Assembly (NCBI GenBank): GCA_007844125.1 | Contig: CM017568.1 | Location: 7,554,573-7,618,572 of the forward strand | DNA length: 64,000 nt | From: Sinonovacula constricta | Lineage: Eukaryota > Mollusca > Bivalvia > Cardiida > Solecurtidae | Reading direction: 5' to 3' | Shown: positions 1 through 11,460 of the stretch, one piece after another | How positions within the stretch are numbered: the first letter of the stretch is position 1 | How the letters are laid out: each line of letters starts with the position of its first letter | Notes under the pieces: generated by a model | Told to the model about the DNA's origin: nothing | The model's database searches: none | What the model saw: the letters and a program-made list of their open reading frames with translations, nothing else | Made by a program: the position numbers and the translations under genes

Positions 1-205
1 AAAGGGGAATAATTCAAAACAGAACAAGGTAGAGTTAGGGTTCTTGTGCGCTGCACTTCTAGCCATTGCAAGAAACATGCATACCAAGTTTGGAGTCATT
101 TGGACCAACAGTGACAAAGTTAAGCTCCAGACAAGGAAATCCAGACACCGCCAACGCCAACAAAGTAATCCCTACATGTCGCCTAGTCAGGCGACACAAA
201 AAATA
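1..205 (+). repeat. interspersed repeat fragment of molluscan type
   Basis: The segment reads like a dispersed noncoding repeat common in bivalve genomes: a phrase on a ringing 'gttcttgtgcgctgcactt' theme, then 'accaagtttggagtcattt', then a short hairpin (GTCGCC/GGCGAC, 178-195) followed by an A-run. No long frame with protein character is present. The family assignment is from general familiarity, not a search, and the left end is cut by the window edge. Confidence 0.35.
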
Positions 206-939
206 GTTCAAAGGCTCCCATGGAACTTAATGTAACTGTGAAGTTTCAGAAACATTTATCCAAAACTGTATTAGAAACCTAAACAAATAATGGGCAGATA
301 GACAGGCTAAAGGACCTATGAACATTTAAATGAACAACCTAATTCCATTACCCATCTTCCTGCAAATTTGTTGTATAATAATGTTGCCCATTGTGATAAT
401 GTCCAAAATAACTACAGAAATGAGAGTATTATCAGTCGTTATTAAAGAGTTTTCAACAGCTCAAAAGCTGCCAGTATTGTGCCACTGCACTTTGTGGTAA
501 AAGTTCACATACTGGAACAAGTCTACAGCTAGGATCTGGTATCACAGGGTGCAAATTACTAGAAAAAGTTAAGTTTTGATGATCAATATCAAGTGTTTGA
601 AAGGATAAAGTCAAGGACAACCAGAAGACCTTTGATATAACTGCAATACCAGTTACCAAATGCTCTTGTACCCTTGACCTTACAAGTACAAGATGTGTAT
701 AATTATGGTACTAAGAAATGTGGGGTATTGGCAGACTGACATCAAACAGAAACAATTGACAAATGTCAGATATCTGATAAATCTAAGCGTAACAAATGGT
801 GGTGAAACACATCAAGCAGTGTGCAACTCCCTAAAACACATTGTTAAACTTGAAATTCCTCATTAACATTTTATCTTCTTATTTCATAGCCTTCTTTGAA
901 GCTTTTACTTATAATAATTGACTAACCTGGCTTAAAAGG
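206..939. other. no gene identified
   Basis: AT-rich sequence. Between about 421 and 660 both strands carry short open stretches of 45-68 codons that look mildly protein-like, but they contradict each other by strand and have no homology I recognise. I therefore call nothing here. Confidence 0.4.
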
Positions 940-1017
940 CTAAAACACAAAGTAAAATTTTGGCTCATCAAAACTGTCTTCACCAAGATATGGTGCATTC
1001 GCATGGGTCTCCCTCCC
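940..1017 (-). CDS. possible terminal exon, unidentified
   Basis: On the minus strand a usable acceptor (TTATTGCAG, AG at 1019-1018) is followed by 25 open codons ending in TAG at 942-940. Read from the first base, the peptide starts GRETHANAPYLGEDSF and ends in FYFVF, an acidic tail with a hydrophobic end. This is what a last coding exon would look like, and it lies downstream of the tetraspanin exons on the same strand, so it could be that gene's C-terminal tail. The phase is unproved: in the phase-1 frame the exon stops after 12 codons. I recognise no family. Confidence 0.2.
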   Translation of the reverse strand, partial: GRETHANAPYLGEDSFDEPKFYFVF

Positions 1018-1423
1018 CTGCAATAACAGCAGCTAATGGAATGACATTAGTTCCTCTTTCTTCAAATTAAAAATAAAAAAAAAAACAGATACTAAACAGG
1101 CTCAGCCATTTTTTCTTTGAACAACATTATTGTGGAAAAATTAAAGTCTGCATTTCCTCATTGATAAGAAAAAACTTTCTCAATAATGTTGACTAATGGA
1201 CTGATACAAGGACTGGTACAATCGCATTACTCAGACAATGTTACCTTAACATTGACAAGTGCCATGATATACTTATTTTTCTGACACCCCACCACAGCCA
1301 CAGAGCATATAGCTCTGGCAGAGTGTAGGACAAAACACACATCCCCTCCCATCTGGATGAAATACCCTCTGCTTTTTTTTTTCTAAGTGGACAATGGAAA
1401 CAAGTGTAGGACAAAAAACCCAC

Positions 1424-1536
1424 CTTTTCCAGTCACTTTGACATAGGTGGACAGATTCTCCAGAATGTGAATTTTCCAAAGCAGACAGGAATCACCCTCA
1501 ACCATGATAGCAATGTTTCTGTCAAACCTGGACATG
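1424..1536 (-). CDS. possible internal exon, unidentified
   Basis: A minus-strand interval of 113 nt is bounded by a T-rich acceptor (TTTATTAG) and a donor (AAAAG/GTGGGT). It is open across its length in the frame starting MSRFDRNIAIMVEG. Base composition is higher in GC than the flanks, and third positions are mixed as in coding DNA. Against it: no recognised family, and only about 58 codons are open in total. It could belong to the tetraspanin transcription unit, to another minus-strand gene, or be chance. Confidence 0.2.
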
Positions 1537-2090
1537 CTAATAAATAGAAACCTGTGTGATCATGTCTTGATTGATGAAAAATAGAAATGTTGCATTAAAA
1601 AACTTAATATTGGGGGCAGGAGTTGGGGTTGGGGGAAGCAATGTGAAAGCATTGGAAATGACCTTTTTTTCAGAATTCGCTCCCAGCACCACCTGCCCCC
1701 AAAAAAACACCATACTGAGTTGTATTGTGCTTATTTTTTTCTATCTGCACCTAATATTTTCTGACTAAGATCAGTGTTTTCTCTGCTCACTTCATCTTAT
1801 TAGCAAGGATTACTGGTATTTTATTGCTGCTACCAAGTACTCAGTGAATCCATCTCCTGACACTATGTGGGGAGTCAGAAAGACTTAATCTCCCACTCTT
1901 TAATAAGCCTGTGTATCACAATACATTTGATAATAATCCATACTACATTTTTAACTAATTTCTTACAACTTTGGGCAAGGGTAACTAGATATATCCAGCT
2001 AGACCATGCAGCAAATAGTGCAGATAAGGCAGTCCACAGCTGGAGTGGGCTGATCTGGATCTACATTGTTTGTCAAGGCAACTTTAACAG

Positions 2091-2272
2091 ATGTTGAGCA
2101 GAATAAGGCTCTGTTGCCAGTCACTAATGAGTCAGAGTATAATGTTTCTAAAACTTCACATTATTTGCAGCTGGGCAAACCTGGTGATTCTGAAGTTCTG
2201 CAAACCAGACTGCCAATACAGAACTTGGGGGCTACAAAACCAGTCTATTTAAAAAAAATAACAGGCAGATAA
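2091..2272 (+). CDS. probable last coding exon of an unidentified + strand gene
   Basis: An acceptor-like ACTTTAACAG ends at 2090 and is followed by 60 codons to TAA at 2270-2272 in phase 1 (the first complete codon is GTT at 2093). The peptide is hydrophilic with balanced charged and polar residues (for example EQNKALLPVTNESEY and a basic end LKKITGR), unlike the low-complexity frames typical of the surrounding AT-rich DNA. A canonical AATAAA lies 211 nt beyond the stop. Upstream exons are not recognised and should lie left of 2090 or outside the window. It would converge on the minus-strand tetraspanin gene. The family is unknown; it may be a cytoplasmic tail. Confidence 0.35.
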
Positions 2273-2482
2273 GTAAGAAGTCTGAGACTGAATGTCTGTA
2301 AATTGAATTTTATAGAAAAGGATGTGGTGTGTTTATGTGATCAGAAATCTTTTGCTAAATTAGATTTTCCTATGTTTGTTACCGGTAGAGATAGATTTGT
2401 ATCTCAGTTATATTTTGTGTGTATATCTAATTTAAACAAAAAAAATTCAGTGTAATTTATTGTCATGTTAATATAAAGATGT

Positions 2483-2488
2483 AATAAA
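2483..2488 (+). promoter_or_regulatory. poly(A) signal AATAAA
   Basis: Canonical hexamer downstream of the candidate terminal exon ending at 2272. It is followed by an A-rich stretch around 2500-2520. Confidence 0.35.
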
Positions 2489-2519
2489 ATGCATATGTGA
2501 AAAAAATCTTTAAAAAAAA

Positions 2520-4600
2520 ACAGTGGTCCCAAGAGTTTTTATTTGAAGCAAGTATAGTACTGCTTCATTATTATAAAATGTCAAGAACACTAGCTTTTAT
2601 TTAGAGTTTCCAAAAGTTATAGATTAATTTAAAGGTTATTATTGTGTTAAAATATGTTGTTTTTCTGCAGCTCTTTCAGAAGAGGGCCCTATTGTCTCAC
2701 CAAATCGTTATTACAATTGGCTGCTTTTGAAAGAATATTGATAAAATGTTTGCATTACCAATGAATGCCATAATAATGGTATACTGAGTCACAATGTTCA
2801 AAAGCCTGGACAAGGTAGAAAGTAATATTAATATGCATAATGTATGCTTTAATTTCACAAAATGACTTAAAACATGCATACTCTAGCAATGGGTAAGTAC
2901 ATCCATTATGATGGTTTCCCCATTTACTGACCATATGAATGGGGCTATTACTAGTTCTGCTACTATGTGGTCAATGGTGCAGAAAGTACAAGAAGGCATC
3001 AACACCCTTTCCATGGCTATAGTTACTTATACTGATACAGTTATATTATCTGTATGAAGTGACTTTGAAAAGAGTGCCATGAGAGAAAATATAACAAACA
3101 AGCGCTGCATGCAGACTTTGCATTTCCCTTTTTCAAATAGCTGGATAGTTCAGTGAAAATTCTAAGTTGGTGAAAGGGGAATAGTTGTCAAAAATTAATT
3201 TTAGGAATATCTGAAATTTTAAATTTGGCTTCTGCTCTTGAAAGTGAACAAGTGTTCCAAAGTTGAAGAGTACATCTTTGACATATTTCAAAAAATAGTC
3301 CTTATCTAAAAAACCTAAAGAGGTTACCCAACTATTGCACCAACAAGAGTGTCATGACTGTAGCTTCACTTTTTTCTTTGAAAATTAAAGCTAAAAAATG
3401 CCCGATAAAGTATTAATTCAAATTTACCAACATTCTTTGGGTTTCTATAATCCAATTTAAACGATATAAATAGGCAGCAGACTAGGGGATTTAATTATAT
3501 TAGATTGCCCCTAGTTTAACCATTACATTCACACTATCAGAACAAAACACATCCCACCCTCTAAATGTTTCCAGCAAGTAAATACTTAATAACAGTCACT
3601 GCAAGACTCAAAGAGCTCTGAGGTAATAGGGTGAATTCTGACTTGCTGCTCAAGGCATTTTTTCCAATAATATTGTATTTTATAACAAAAGACCCAACAT
3701 GAGTGCCATGGCATATGGCTAACATGATTGTGAGAATAATAAACCAGTGATTTCTGTACAACATAGGAGAGGCTAGAATGATTAAACCTAAGCACATTAC
3801 ACTTATTTACAACTGAAATAAACTTCTCATTTATCTTTAAAAAAACATCACCCATAGTCTAACATCTATATGCGAGGATAATTGGACATATTGCTTGAGA
3901 CTCTGCAGCCAAAAGTTCAGATCCTGATCAGACATCTCCCAGTAGATACTTACAGATCTGGAACTACATAATTTGTCTTAAGTCTAATCAATTTGCACCT
4001 AGCAAGCTAACAGTTAGGAGTACCCTGCTGTTACTCCAGCAATGATGCCCAAATTTCAAGGTAGTCCCTTCATTATTTTTGAATGGAGCATCTTTTAAGA
4101 TCACTATTTAGTGTAAGGAATGTGAAATGTCTAAATGAAAGATTTAAAGATTAAAAAACAAACTTAGACCACTACTTGTTCAAAACGGCAAAACGATCAA
4201 CTTAACCTCTAGGAGTTGCAGCTGCTGCACAATTGTAGGTTATTCTCAGTCTTTCCAATTTAGTAAAGAAGATGTCAAACTAATTCATTAAAGTCTTATT
4301 AAAAGATATTTTGTGATTCAACATAATTGTATTTGCACACCAAACATTTAAGTAAACAACGCTCTGGAAATAGGTAACAATTCTGCATTTTTCCTTGTCT
4401 TTCACAAATCTATTTATGAAAAAAACCCTATCTGCCTCAACCTAATCTATCAATGCTAAGCTGGCTAAGAGTGAAAATATTGATTGTTGGTACTCAAAAG
4501 CTGCCACACAATGCTGAGCCATGATGAAATATTTACAACTTGCAAGAACCTGAAAATACTGCAATTTTACATTTTCCAAGAGTCTTCTTGAAAAGACGCA
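2520..4600 (-). other. probable tetraspanin intron or 3' region; no exon recognised
   Basis: AT-rich noncoding sequence lying downstream, on the minus strand, of tetraspanin exon 2. I looked for minus-strand exons carrying the third transmembrane segment, the CCG motif of the large extracellular loop, or the fourth transmembrane segment, and found none I could defend. Confidence 0.4.
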
Positions 4601-4606
4601 CACAAT

Positions 4607-5733
4607 GATAAGACGCACCCCCTCTTCGAGGTCTAGAGTCAAGGAAAAAAGCAAATTCCCAAAGACAAGACGCATCCCCTATTCACTAATCCAGCAAGCC
4701 ACCATTGAAGCAATTTCCATGTCGCCGAATTGCTTGATTTTACTCGAAGGTCCATGTTCCATTTGTTCCGGAAATTAGTTTTGGCACTGAGTGCGCTGAG
4801 TGCTTATTATTCTCTAAGTGCCTTAAATATTACGTCGTGACTTTTTGCCTAATAAGACCACGTGTATTGTGTTACATTATGACACTCTGCCCCAGTATAT
4901 CGTTTACATGCCAGACAGGATGTTCTCGCGGCTATCCCAGCCCCACACAATTAAGAGATGCGAGAACATCCCGTTTCATGAGGCAGCATGTCAAAAAAAT
5001 AAACAACACGTAAGTTCTCAGCCTAAAAGTTCTCGACACACGTGACAAACACACAAATGACAATTAAAATAACAACTAAAGGATTTATAATGTAGTTATT
5101 TTATTTTCACACCAGGGTATTGAAGTGACCACTTACAAACAATTAGTTCTATGCACCTGTATCGACGATCTATTATCATCAAAAGAATGAGAAAGCTCGT
5201 CTGCACAAATAGCCAACGCACATTTTATTGTTGTTGTTAAGTGGGTTTTTAATTTCAACTTAAAACTTATTCATAGTTAATATTCAAAATAAAAAAAAAA
5301 ATTAAATCAAAATTGATCAACTGAATGATACAATATAACTTTGACGATGATAATAACAGCGTTGTCAATGAATATGCCCGTTTCACTAAAAATCAAAACC
5401 GTTTCCGGATTTTGAAACTTTGCCGATTGTGCTAGAATAAAGTGATATTCATGCAAAAATGTATTGCAAATTGTTGGGTTTTTTTCTAAAGAAATGAATT
5501 TAAATGTCTCTATTTACGATAAACATCAAATTTTAGGTAAAAACAACATTATTTTTCCCTGAAAATAGCACAATACAGTTGTCTATGGTCGATACTATCG
5601 GCTATAGTCTCTGCAGTCTATTTAGTATAAGGGTCAGTTTTTGTCTGGGAAAAAAAGGGGGAAAACTTTACTTCGCAGGGATAAGATGCAACTGTTTTAT
5701 CATAATTTGGGGCAAAAATAATGCGTCTTATCT
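4607..5733. mobile_element. decayed TIR DNA transposon with GATAAGACGCA ends
   Basis: GATAAGACGCA at 4607-4617 and its inverted copy at 5722-5733 bracket about 1.1 kb of noncoding DNA. The ends carry the 'aagacgca' theme found at the termini of a widespread class of animal DNA transposons and their MITEs. Internal variants of the motif lie near 4664 and 5686. No transposase frame remains and no clear target duplication is visible. Superfamily is not assigned. Confidence 0.35.
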
Positions 5734-6532
5734 ATAAAACTTTACGGTACTCCATGAGTGTAACTGCCTTTCTGTCTTAAAATAAAGTATATACATCAAG
5801 GTAAGCCTTCCAAGAAGAAACAAAACACCTTATGTCTGACTAACATTTATGACTTTAAATATGAACTTAAAATTATTGCACCAGAGCCCCTTGTAAGAGG
5901 AGTACAGTGCCAACTAACTCTTTTATTTCTCCTCCAAACCTTATATACCTGGTACTTGATAGAATAATCTCAATGTCACAATTCTACTGCGTACCCACAC
6001 TTTAGGGATTTGTTATTATGGGATATACGGCAACGTACTATCAGATTTACTCCTCTTATTTGGAGCTCTGTGCAAATTTAATTTTTTTAATGAGAACTTT
6101 TCCCTGAGATTGACTATGCATACCTTTCAAGTTTAATTGATTTAAAAAAGAAAATTTAAAAAATAAACAAATTATCATTTCCTTGTTTCTGACTACCTTT
6201 TGGGACTTCTGCAATTAAAATTGTAAATATTGTTTATCTTCTTTACAGGTTTGTGGAATTAATTGTGTTTTGCATTAAAAGATGGTCCCACAGAGCATAA
6301 CAAATGAGATTAAAATATTTTAATATATTTTCTTAAATAATTTCATTCTATTGATAAAGTCTAAGGAATTTTTACATCTTAAAAATCAATTGTTTTGATT
6401 GTATTACATTTAAATCATATGGAACATTTTTAAATTGACACTGCTATCCATGAGCACAAGCATGATCTCCACTACGGTCACATGCTTTTTATGTCACAGC
6501 AAAATTTAGTCTGTGTGTGTAATGTGACTTAC
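5734..6532 (-). other. tetraspanin intron 2 (5' part); no exon seen
   Basis: Sequence directly downstream of the exon 2 donor on the minus strand. It is AT-rich. Positions 6383-6495 resemble 9957-10060 in intron 1 (see findings). No further exon is recognised. Confidence 0.4.
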
Positions 6533-6733
6533 CACAATAAGACATAACTTGTCTGGTTTTGCGGCACCAACAAGACCAATGATACCAAACACTATGATGG
6601 CAGCACCGGTGCCTATGAAGATGTACACGTAAGTCTGGTAGGCAGTCAGCTCTTCGCTGGCAAGAATGTACTGGTTAATCCAGTAATCAACACGCAGGTA
6701 GATGGAGAAACCAAATATGGCGGCACCAATTAA
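6533..6733 (-). CDS. tetraspanin, exon 2 (end of TM1, small loop, TM2)
   Basis: The 201-nt exon encodes 67 residues with clean boundaries: acceptor ATTTCAG (AG at 6735-6734) and donor GTAAGT (6532-6527). The peptide runs from the end of a first membrane segment (LIGAAIFGFSIYLRVDYW), through a short extracellular loop (INQYILASEELTAYQTYV), into a Gly/Ile-rich second membrane segment (FIGTGAAIIVFGIIGLVG), then AAKPDKLCLIV. This is the layout of tetraspanins, four-pass plasma-membrane organisers that assemble microdomains with integrins and other receptors. The usual CG/CCG before the TM2 cytoplasmic turn is GAA here. It joins exon 1 in phase 0, completing TM1. The CCG-bearing large loop, TM3 and TM4 exons were not found in the remaining 6.5 kb, so the subfamily cannot be named. 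Confidence 0.88.
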
Positions 6734-6896
6734 CTGAAATAATTAAAATATACATTTATAAAAACAAGATCAAATGTTGGTAACAGCAATCAATTTTTTA
6801 AAACATCATATAATACATAAAAGCGTATTACAAGGAGTAAAAAGAGCAATATATGCCTGAAATTTATATGTTAACAATAATATGGTATGCTAAAAA

Positions 6897-6949
6897 AACA
6901 AAGAGCAATAACACATAAACAGACATAGTAATCTGGGCTATCTAATAAC
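6897..6949. repeat. diverged first copy of the 50-bp array
   Basis: The text caaagagcaataac...aatctgggctatctaataac is a decayed version of the unit that repeats from 7851 onward. It is now separated from the rest by a hAT insertion. Confidence 0.6.
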
Positions 6950-7842
6950 AGGGCTTTTTCAGGGTTTTGGGGAAAAAGGCCCCAGCCGAAATTGGGAATT
7001 TTTGACGCGGTAAATAGTCAAATTTGGGAAAAAAAGTATCAACAAGTCAAACCAATTGGGAAATTTCAACATTAATCTGCCTTGCTTTTGTGTCTCTGAA
7101 AGTGTTACAGAGCTCTTCCAGAGTTTGTTCAGAAAGCTCTGCAGGGCCTTCAATACAGATTCTCTTAAATTGGAGAGTTCTTCCTGGCCAAGGGAGCTTC
7201 TCAAAGAAGTGCATAGTAGGTTCAAGATGCTGAACCCTCTCTCCACAGCGTCTGTGCTGGATGGTATTATGGTCATCATCTAAAGAAGTTGGTAGATTCT
7301 AAATCGCGTAGTATTTAATATTGTACGAATTTTTCGTCACTATATTTCGCGGGTCAGTATAAAAGCCAGTACTGCATGTACCGTTTTTGCTTCATTACTC
7401 CTTTCAGTTTTATAAGCAGTCAAACAGTTATGGCGAAAATACTTTTGTTTATGAAATAGAAAATAATTCCTGTTAATTTTCAAACCATATATTGATTACA
7501 ATTTTATCTTGAATGGCTCTGTGACGCATCTTCAACTTGCGTTACGGTATACGCTGGGTAAGAGTCTATGTTTTCACCGGTTACATTCATACATAAATTC
7601 ACGGAAAGTAGTTTTCACAGATCACCGATCAAAAGTAAACAAACGATTCGCTTAATTGGAAAAGTCTCTAGATTTTATGGTTTCTTGGTTATTTATTTTT
7701 TAAAGGTCAAATGCATTTTGGTTCAAATGGGAATTAATTTATGAGATTGGGAATTTTTTTCTTGAAATTGGGAAAAAGGGTCGCTATTTGGCATTGGCAA
7801 CGGGGCCGAATATCGGCCCTGTGAGACAGGCTGAAAAAGCCC
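6950..7842 (-). mobile_element. internally deleted hAT transposon
   Basis: The ends are inverted copies of GGGCTTTTTCAG (6951-6962 and 7831-7842). The flanks ctaataac (6942-6949) and cgaataac (7843-7850) are an 8-bp target duplication with one mismatch, as expected for hAT. The element is about 0.9 kb, so most of the transposase is gone, but a minus-strand frame (6959-7279) still encodes a recognisable hAT C-terminal dimerisation segment. It sits inside the 50-bp tandem array in the tetraspanin intron. Confidence 0.75.
6959..7279 (-). pseudogene. hAT transposase C-terminal dimerisation remnant
   Basis: The frame of 106 codons contains STDAVERGFSILN followed by a Leu/Ser-rich helical stretch (LRSSLGQEELSNLRESVLKAL). 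This is the signature of the hAT family C-terminal dimerisation domain (usual core VERxFSxLN). The catalytic RNase H-like domain, the zinc-finger BED domain and the N-terminus are absent, so it is a non-functional remnant in an element that would need transposase in trans. The last 40 codons run into the terminal noncoding part. Confidence 0.7.
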
Positions 7843-7850
7843 CGAATAAC

Positions 7851-8988
7851 AAAGATCAATAACTCCTCAACAAACATTACAATCTGAGTTATCTGATAAC
7901 AAAGATCAATAATTCCTGATCAAACATTGCAATCTGAGTCATCTTATTTGAGATCAATAACTCCTGAACAAACATTGCAATCTGAGTCATCTTATTACAG
8001 AGATCAATAACTCCTGAACAAACATTGCAATCTGAGTCATCTTATTACAGAGATCAATAACTCCTGAACAAACATTGCAATCTGAGTCTTTTTATTACAG
8101 ATCAATAACTCCTGAACAAACATTGCAATCTGAGTCATCTTATTACAGAGATCAATAACTCCTGAACAAACATTGCAATCTGAGTCATCTTATTACAAAG
8201 ATCAATAACTCCTGAACAAACATTGCAATCTGAGTCATCTTATTACAGAGATCAATAACTCCTGAACAAACATTGCAATCTGAGTCATCTTATTACAGAG
8301 ATCAATAACTCCTGAACAAACATTGCAATCTGAGTCATCTTATTACAGAGATCAATAACTCCTGAACAAACATTGCAATCTGAGTCATCTTATTACAGAG
8401 ATCAATAACTCCTGAACAAACATTGCAATCTGAGTCATCTTATTACAGAGATCAATAACTCCTGAACAAACATTGCAATCTGAGTCATCTTATTACAAAG
8501 ATCAATAACTCCTGAACAAACATTGCAATCTGAGTCATCTTATTACAGAGATCAATAACTCCTAAACAAACATTGCAATCTGAGTCATTTTATTAGAGAT
8601 CAATAACTCCTGAACAAACATTGCAATCTGAGTCATCTTATTACAGATCAATAACTCCTGAACAAACATTGCAATCTGAGTCATCTTATTACAGAGATCA
8701 ATAACTCCTGAACAAACATTGCAATCTGAGTCTTTTTTATTACAGATCAATAACTCCTGAACAAACATTGCAATCTGAGTCTTCTTATTACAAAGATCAT
8801 TAACTCCTGAACAAACATTGAAATCTGAGTCTTCTTATTACAGAGACCAATAACTCCTGAACAAACATTGCAATCTGAGTCATTTTATTACAGAGATCAA
8901 TAACTCCTAAACAAACAATGCAATATGAGCTATTTAATAACAAAGAGCAGTAACTCCTGAAAAAAATAATGCCATCTGAGTGATTTTA
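7851..8988. repeat. 50-bp tandem array, about 22 copies
   Basis: The unit is about 50 bp: gatcaataactcctgaaca, then aacattgcaatctgagtca, then tcttattacaga. Copies from 7950 to 8560 are almost identical; those at both ends are diverged (for example ttcttattacaaag, and gagctatttaataac near 8930), so the centre homogenised most recently. It lies in tetraspanin intron 1. A minus-strand open frame across it (8562-8768) is only the repeat read in frame. Confidence 0.92.
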
Positions 8989-9956
8989 ACTTCATGCACC
9001 ACTAAAGATCAGTTCACTCATTCATGTCAAAATGAAGAATTCTGGGAATTGGAAAGAAGAAATAACTGTAAAAAAAGGAGTTTGTAGTGTAAGAAACTGC
9101 TAAATGGCAGCCAGACAGATTGACAAAACATGCCATTCCATAAAACAGCCCTTCAAACTTTTTTGTAGTCAATCTGGAGGGTCTCAAACCAAGTACCTTC
9201 ACTAACATGAAAAATTCTCTAGCTTACTAGCTAACCAGGTTGAGGCAACATTTTCCCCATCACTGAATACACAATAATTTTAGGTTATATATGTGCATAT
9301 TGAAATACTTAATGCATAAAAGCTGGCCTTACACATAATATTATTAGATAATAACTCGCACATTTTGAAAAAAAAATGTTTTTAACTTTACCCAAACCCA
9401 CAGCACTTCATAAAAATACTCATTCTTTGAAGGGTAAACGGGACTACTTTCTTCTTGTCAACACCAGACTGAAAGACCGTGTGAAAGCGAACAAAGGATT
9501 ATGGGCATGTAATCATTTCAAACATTGCTGATAATGCAACATTCTATGCAAATACAGTAATGCCTGTGTGTACATTAGTGCACTTTACATGTCATTTATA
9601 ATTATGTGTTTATTTGTAAAAATAAAATATAATAATATCTTTTCATTTATATGTGGAACTATTTTACAGAAGCACAAATCCTAAAAAGTGCCAGCTGTGA
9701 GGTGTCATAGTATGATAGTCACTCATAGTATTGGGGTGACAAAAAATGAGACATCACTGTCTAAGCATAGCATGTCTTAGTGAATGGTCAAACTCTGTCT
9801 CCATGTCAAGAGGTCACATGCCTTTTCTAATGCAGAAACTTTTGCCACCTCAATGAAAAAAGGACAGAGTCTTTGATGAAGATTTGAATGAGATAATATT
9901 GTGATATTTTTCTAAATTACTTAACAATAAAGTTATACCTTAAAAAAATAAAATAA

Positions 9957-10060
9957 AAAAAACACGCTGTTTTGATTGTTTATATATCTAAGACTTAAAT
10001 AATGTGGCACATTTTCATATCGACAATAACATTTAACACAAACATGATCGCGTGCTTTTC
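9957..10060. repeat. diverged duplicate of 6383-6495
   Basis: Shared blocks in the same order: tgttttgattgt; ttaaat.at.tgg.acatttt; tgaca or cgaca; and cacaa.catgatc. It is either a local duplication of DNA next to exon 2 or two copies of an interspersed repeat. Confidence 0.45.
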
Positions 10061-10751
10061 AAGAAAACACTGGTACTAACTGTAGGATAGCCACATAAAA
10101 CAGAGAAGGCGTGATGTGGCTGGTACCACTTATAAATAAATGCACTTCAGCTTGAAAGACAACCCTTGAACACTTGGGTGAATATGGTACCACCATTGTT
10201 GTGGCAATCATATTATGGCACCACCAGTTTTGTGGCAAACATTAATGCCAAGCATAGACCCACATCTCAAACTGTTCCTAGGTTATGAAAAGGACTCTTC
10301 ATTTACCGACACCTTCCATACACAGTAGCGTCAGACAGAATTCCTAAGACACAACATTTTCTGCAGTGCAGCATGTACTGTGTGTAGACTGTGCTCCATA
10401 TTACTGACTCCAAACCCATACACAATCTGTCTTTATAAAAACTACTTTTTTTCATATATTTTGCAGAGTTATAATTATTATTCAAGAAAGTTCTAAGTGT
10501 AGTACCACAGCATGTAGAGACAGGACAAGATATTTGTAGATGGGGCAGCACGGTATCTTCACAGTGAATCTAGCACTTTACCTGCTGTTAATGGTCATGG
10601 AGTTACTTATAAATTAAATTTTGGCCATGTGTTTGAATTCTCATCAGTAAATAAAAAAAAAAAGAATCATTCCTGCTACAGTAGAGTTATTCTTCATGCT
10701 TACAAAGTTAGGTCATGTGGGTGCAGTTGCTGGTGGTTGGTTTGTGTGTGT

Positions 10752-10985
10752 GGTTTTGTTACAATGTACAAACACAAATATGGTCATAGTGGCAACATCC
10801 AGCTAATTATTGGTGGAGGAAGACCCCAGATTTATGTCTGCTTAAGTTTGGGTAGAACCACCGGCACATGCAGCTAAGCTGGAAAACTTCCCTATTTAAC
10901 AGTTCTCGTCCCAACCGGGACTCAAACTCTATCTCCGCACTTAAGATCTTGCAAGGAGGAAGGCCAGACTTCTAGATCTTGAGCA
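10752..10985 (-). mobile_element. tRNA-derived SINE, family A
   Basis: On the minus strand it shows a box B-like GAGTTTGAGTCCCGG, then GAGAACTGTTAAATAGGGAAG, then the family core GGGGTCTTCCTCCACCAA and a TTAGCTGGA tail region. The same core and order recur at 11762, 30446 and 52805. The box A head is weak. Confidence 0.6.
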
Positions 10986-11460
10986 AAGTCTGCAAGTTAA
11001 AGCACAGCTTTAGTTTGAAAATCTCGACTGGCAATAAAAGTCTTAGTTACTCAAAGTCTGCTTAGCAGGGACAGATCAGGCTTAGGCAAATTGTGTAGTC
11101 CCCCTGTCTGATCAGGATCTGCACTGGTTGCTCTTGAGTCTCTAGGTCTTGCTACCTCTGCATGATGTAGAAAGGAAAGGACTAAGTTTTTAACTTTTGG
11201 TTACTGAGAAAACTGTAGCATTATGTCTAAGACTCTTAGCCTGCTTATTCATAAGGTGCAAATAGTGTAGATCCCTGAAGCTTCCTTCTTGGAGCTGTCT
11301 GATCTTGATCTGCGCTCTTTATATCAATTCTTGGTATATGAAACTTTATAGGTAAAAATGTTAAATATAGAAGCATAAAAAAGAACATAGACTTAAGTAT
11401 GAGCTTTGAACACAATATATCATGGTTAGAGTTTAAAGGGCTAATTGCAGCCATGGAATG
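10986..11460. other. repeat-derived sequence, unassigned
   Basis: Contains two variants of a 'ctgtctgatcaggatctgc' phrase (near 11104 and 11295) that look like pieces of a dispersed repeat; a third variant sits near 3920. No protein-coding signal. Confidence 0.25.

Noticed and set aside
1571..2097. + strand frames 1571-1768 and 1867-2097
   Set aside because: Low-complexity, Phe/Ile-rich translations of AT-rich DNA without splice or homology support.
3561..3855. Minus-strand hydrophobic frame (WFIILTIMLAI) considered as tetraspanin TM3
   Set aside because: The only good acceptor (TTGTACAG) sets a different frame that is not hydrophobic, and no family motif follows.
6897..8988. CRISPR-like direct repeats
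   Set aside because: Eukaryotic sequence; head-to-tail tandem units with no spacers and no cas genes. The same applies to the 23-bp and 48-bp arrays.
9397..9473. Minus-strand interval with TTTCAG acceptor and GTAAAG donor encoding ...MSIFMKCCGFG, first thought to be a tetraspanin exon
   Set aside because: It is 77 nt, not a multiple of three, and joining it to exon 2 gives an immediate stop; exon 1 at 15.3 kb fits in phase 0 without it.
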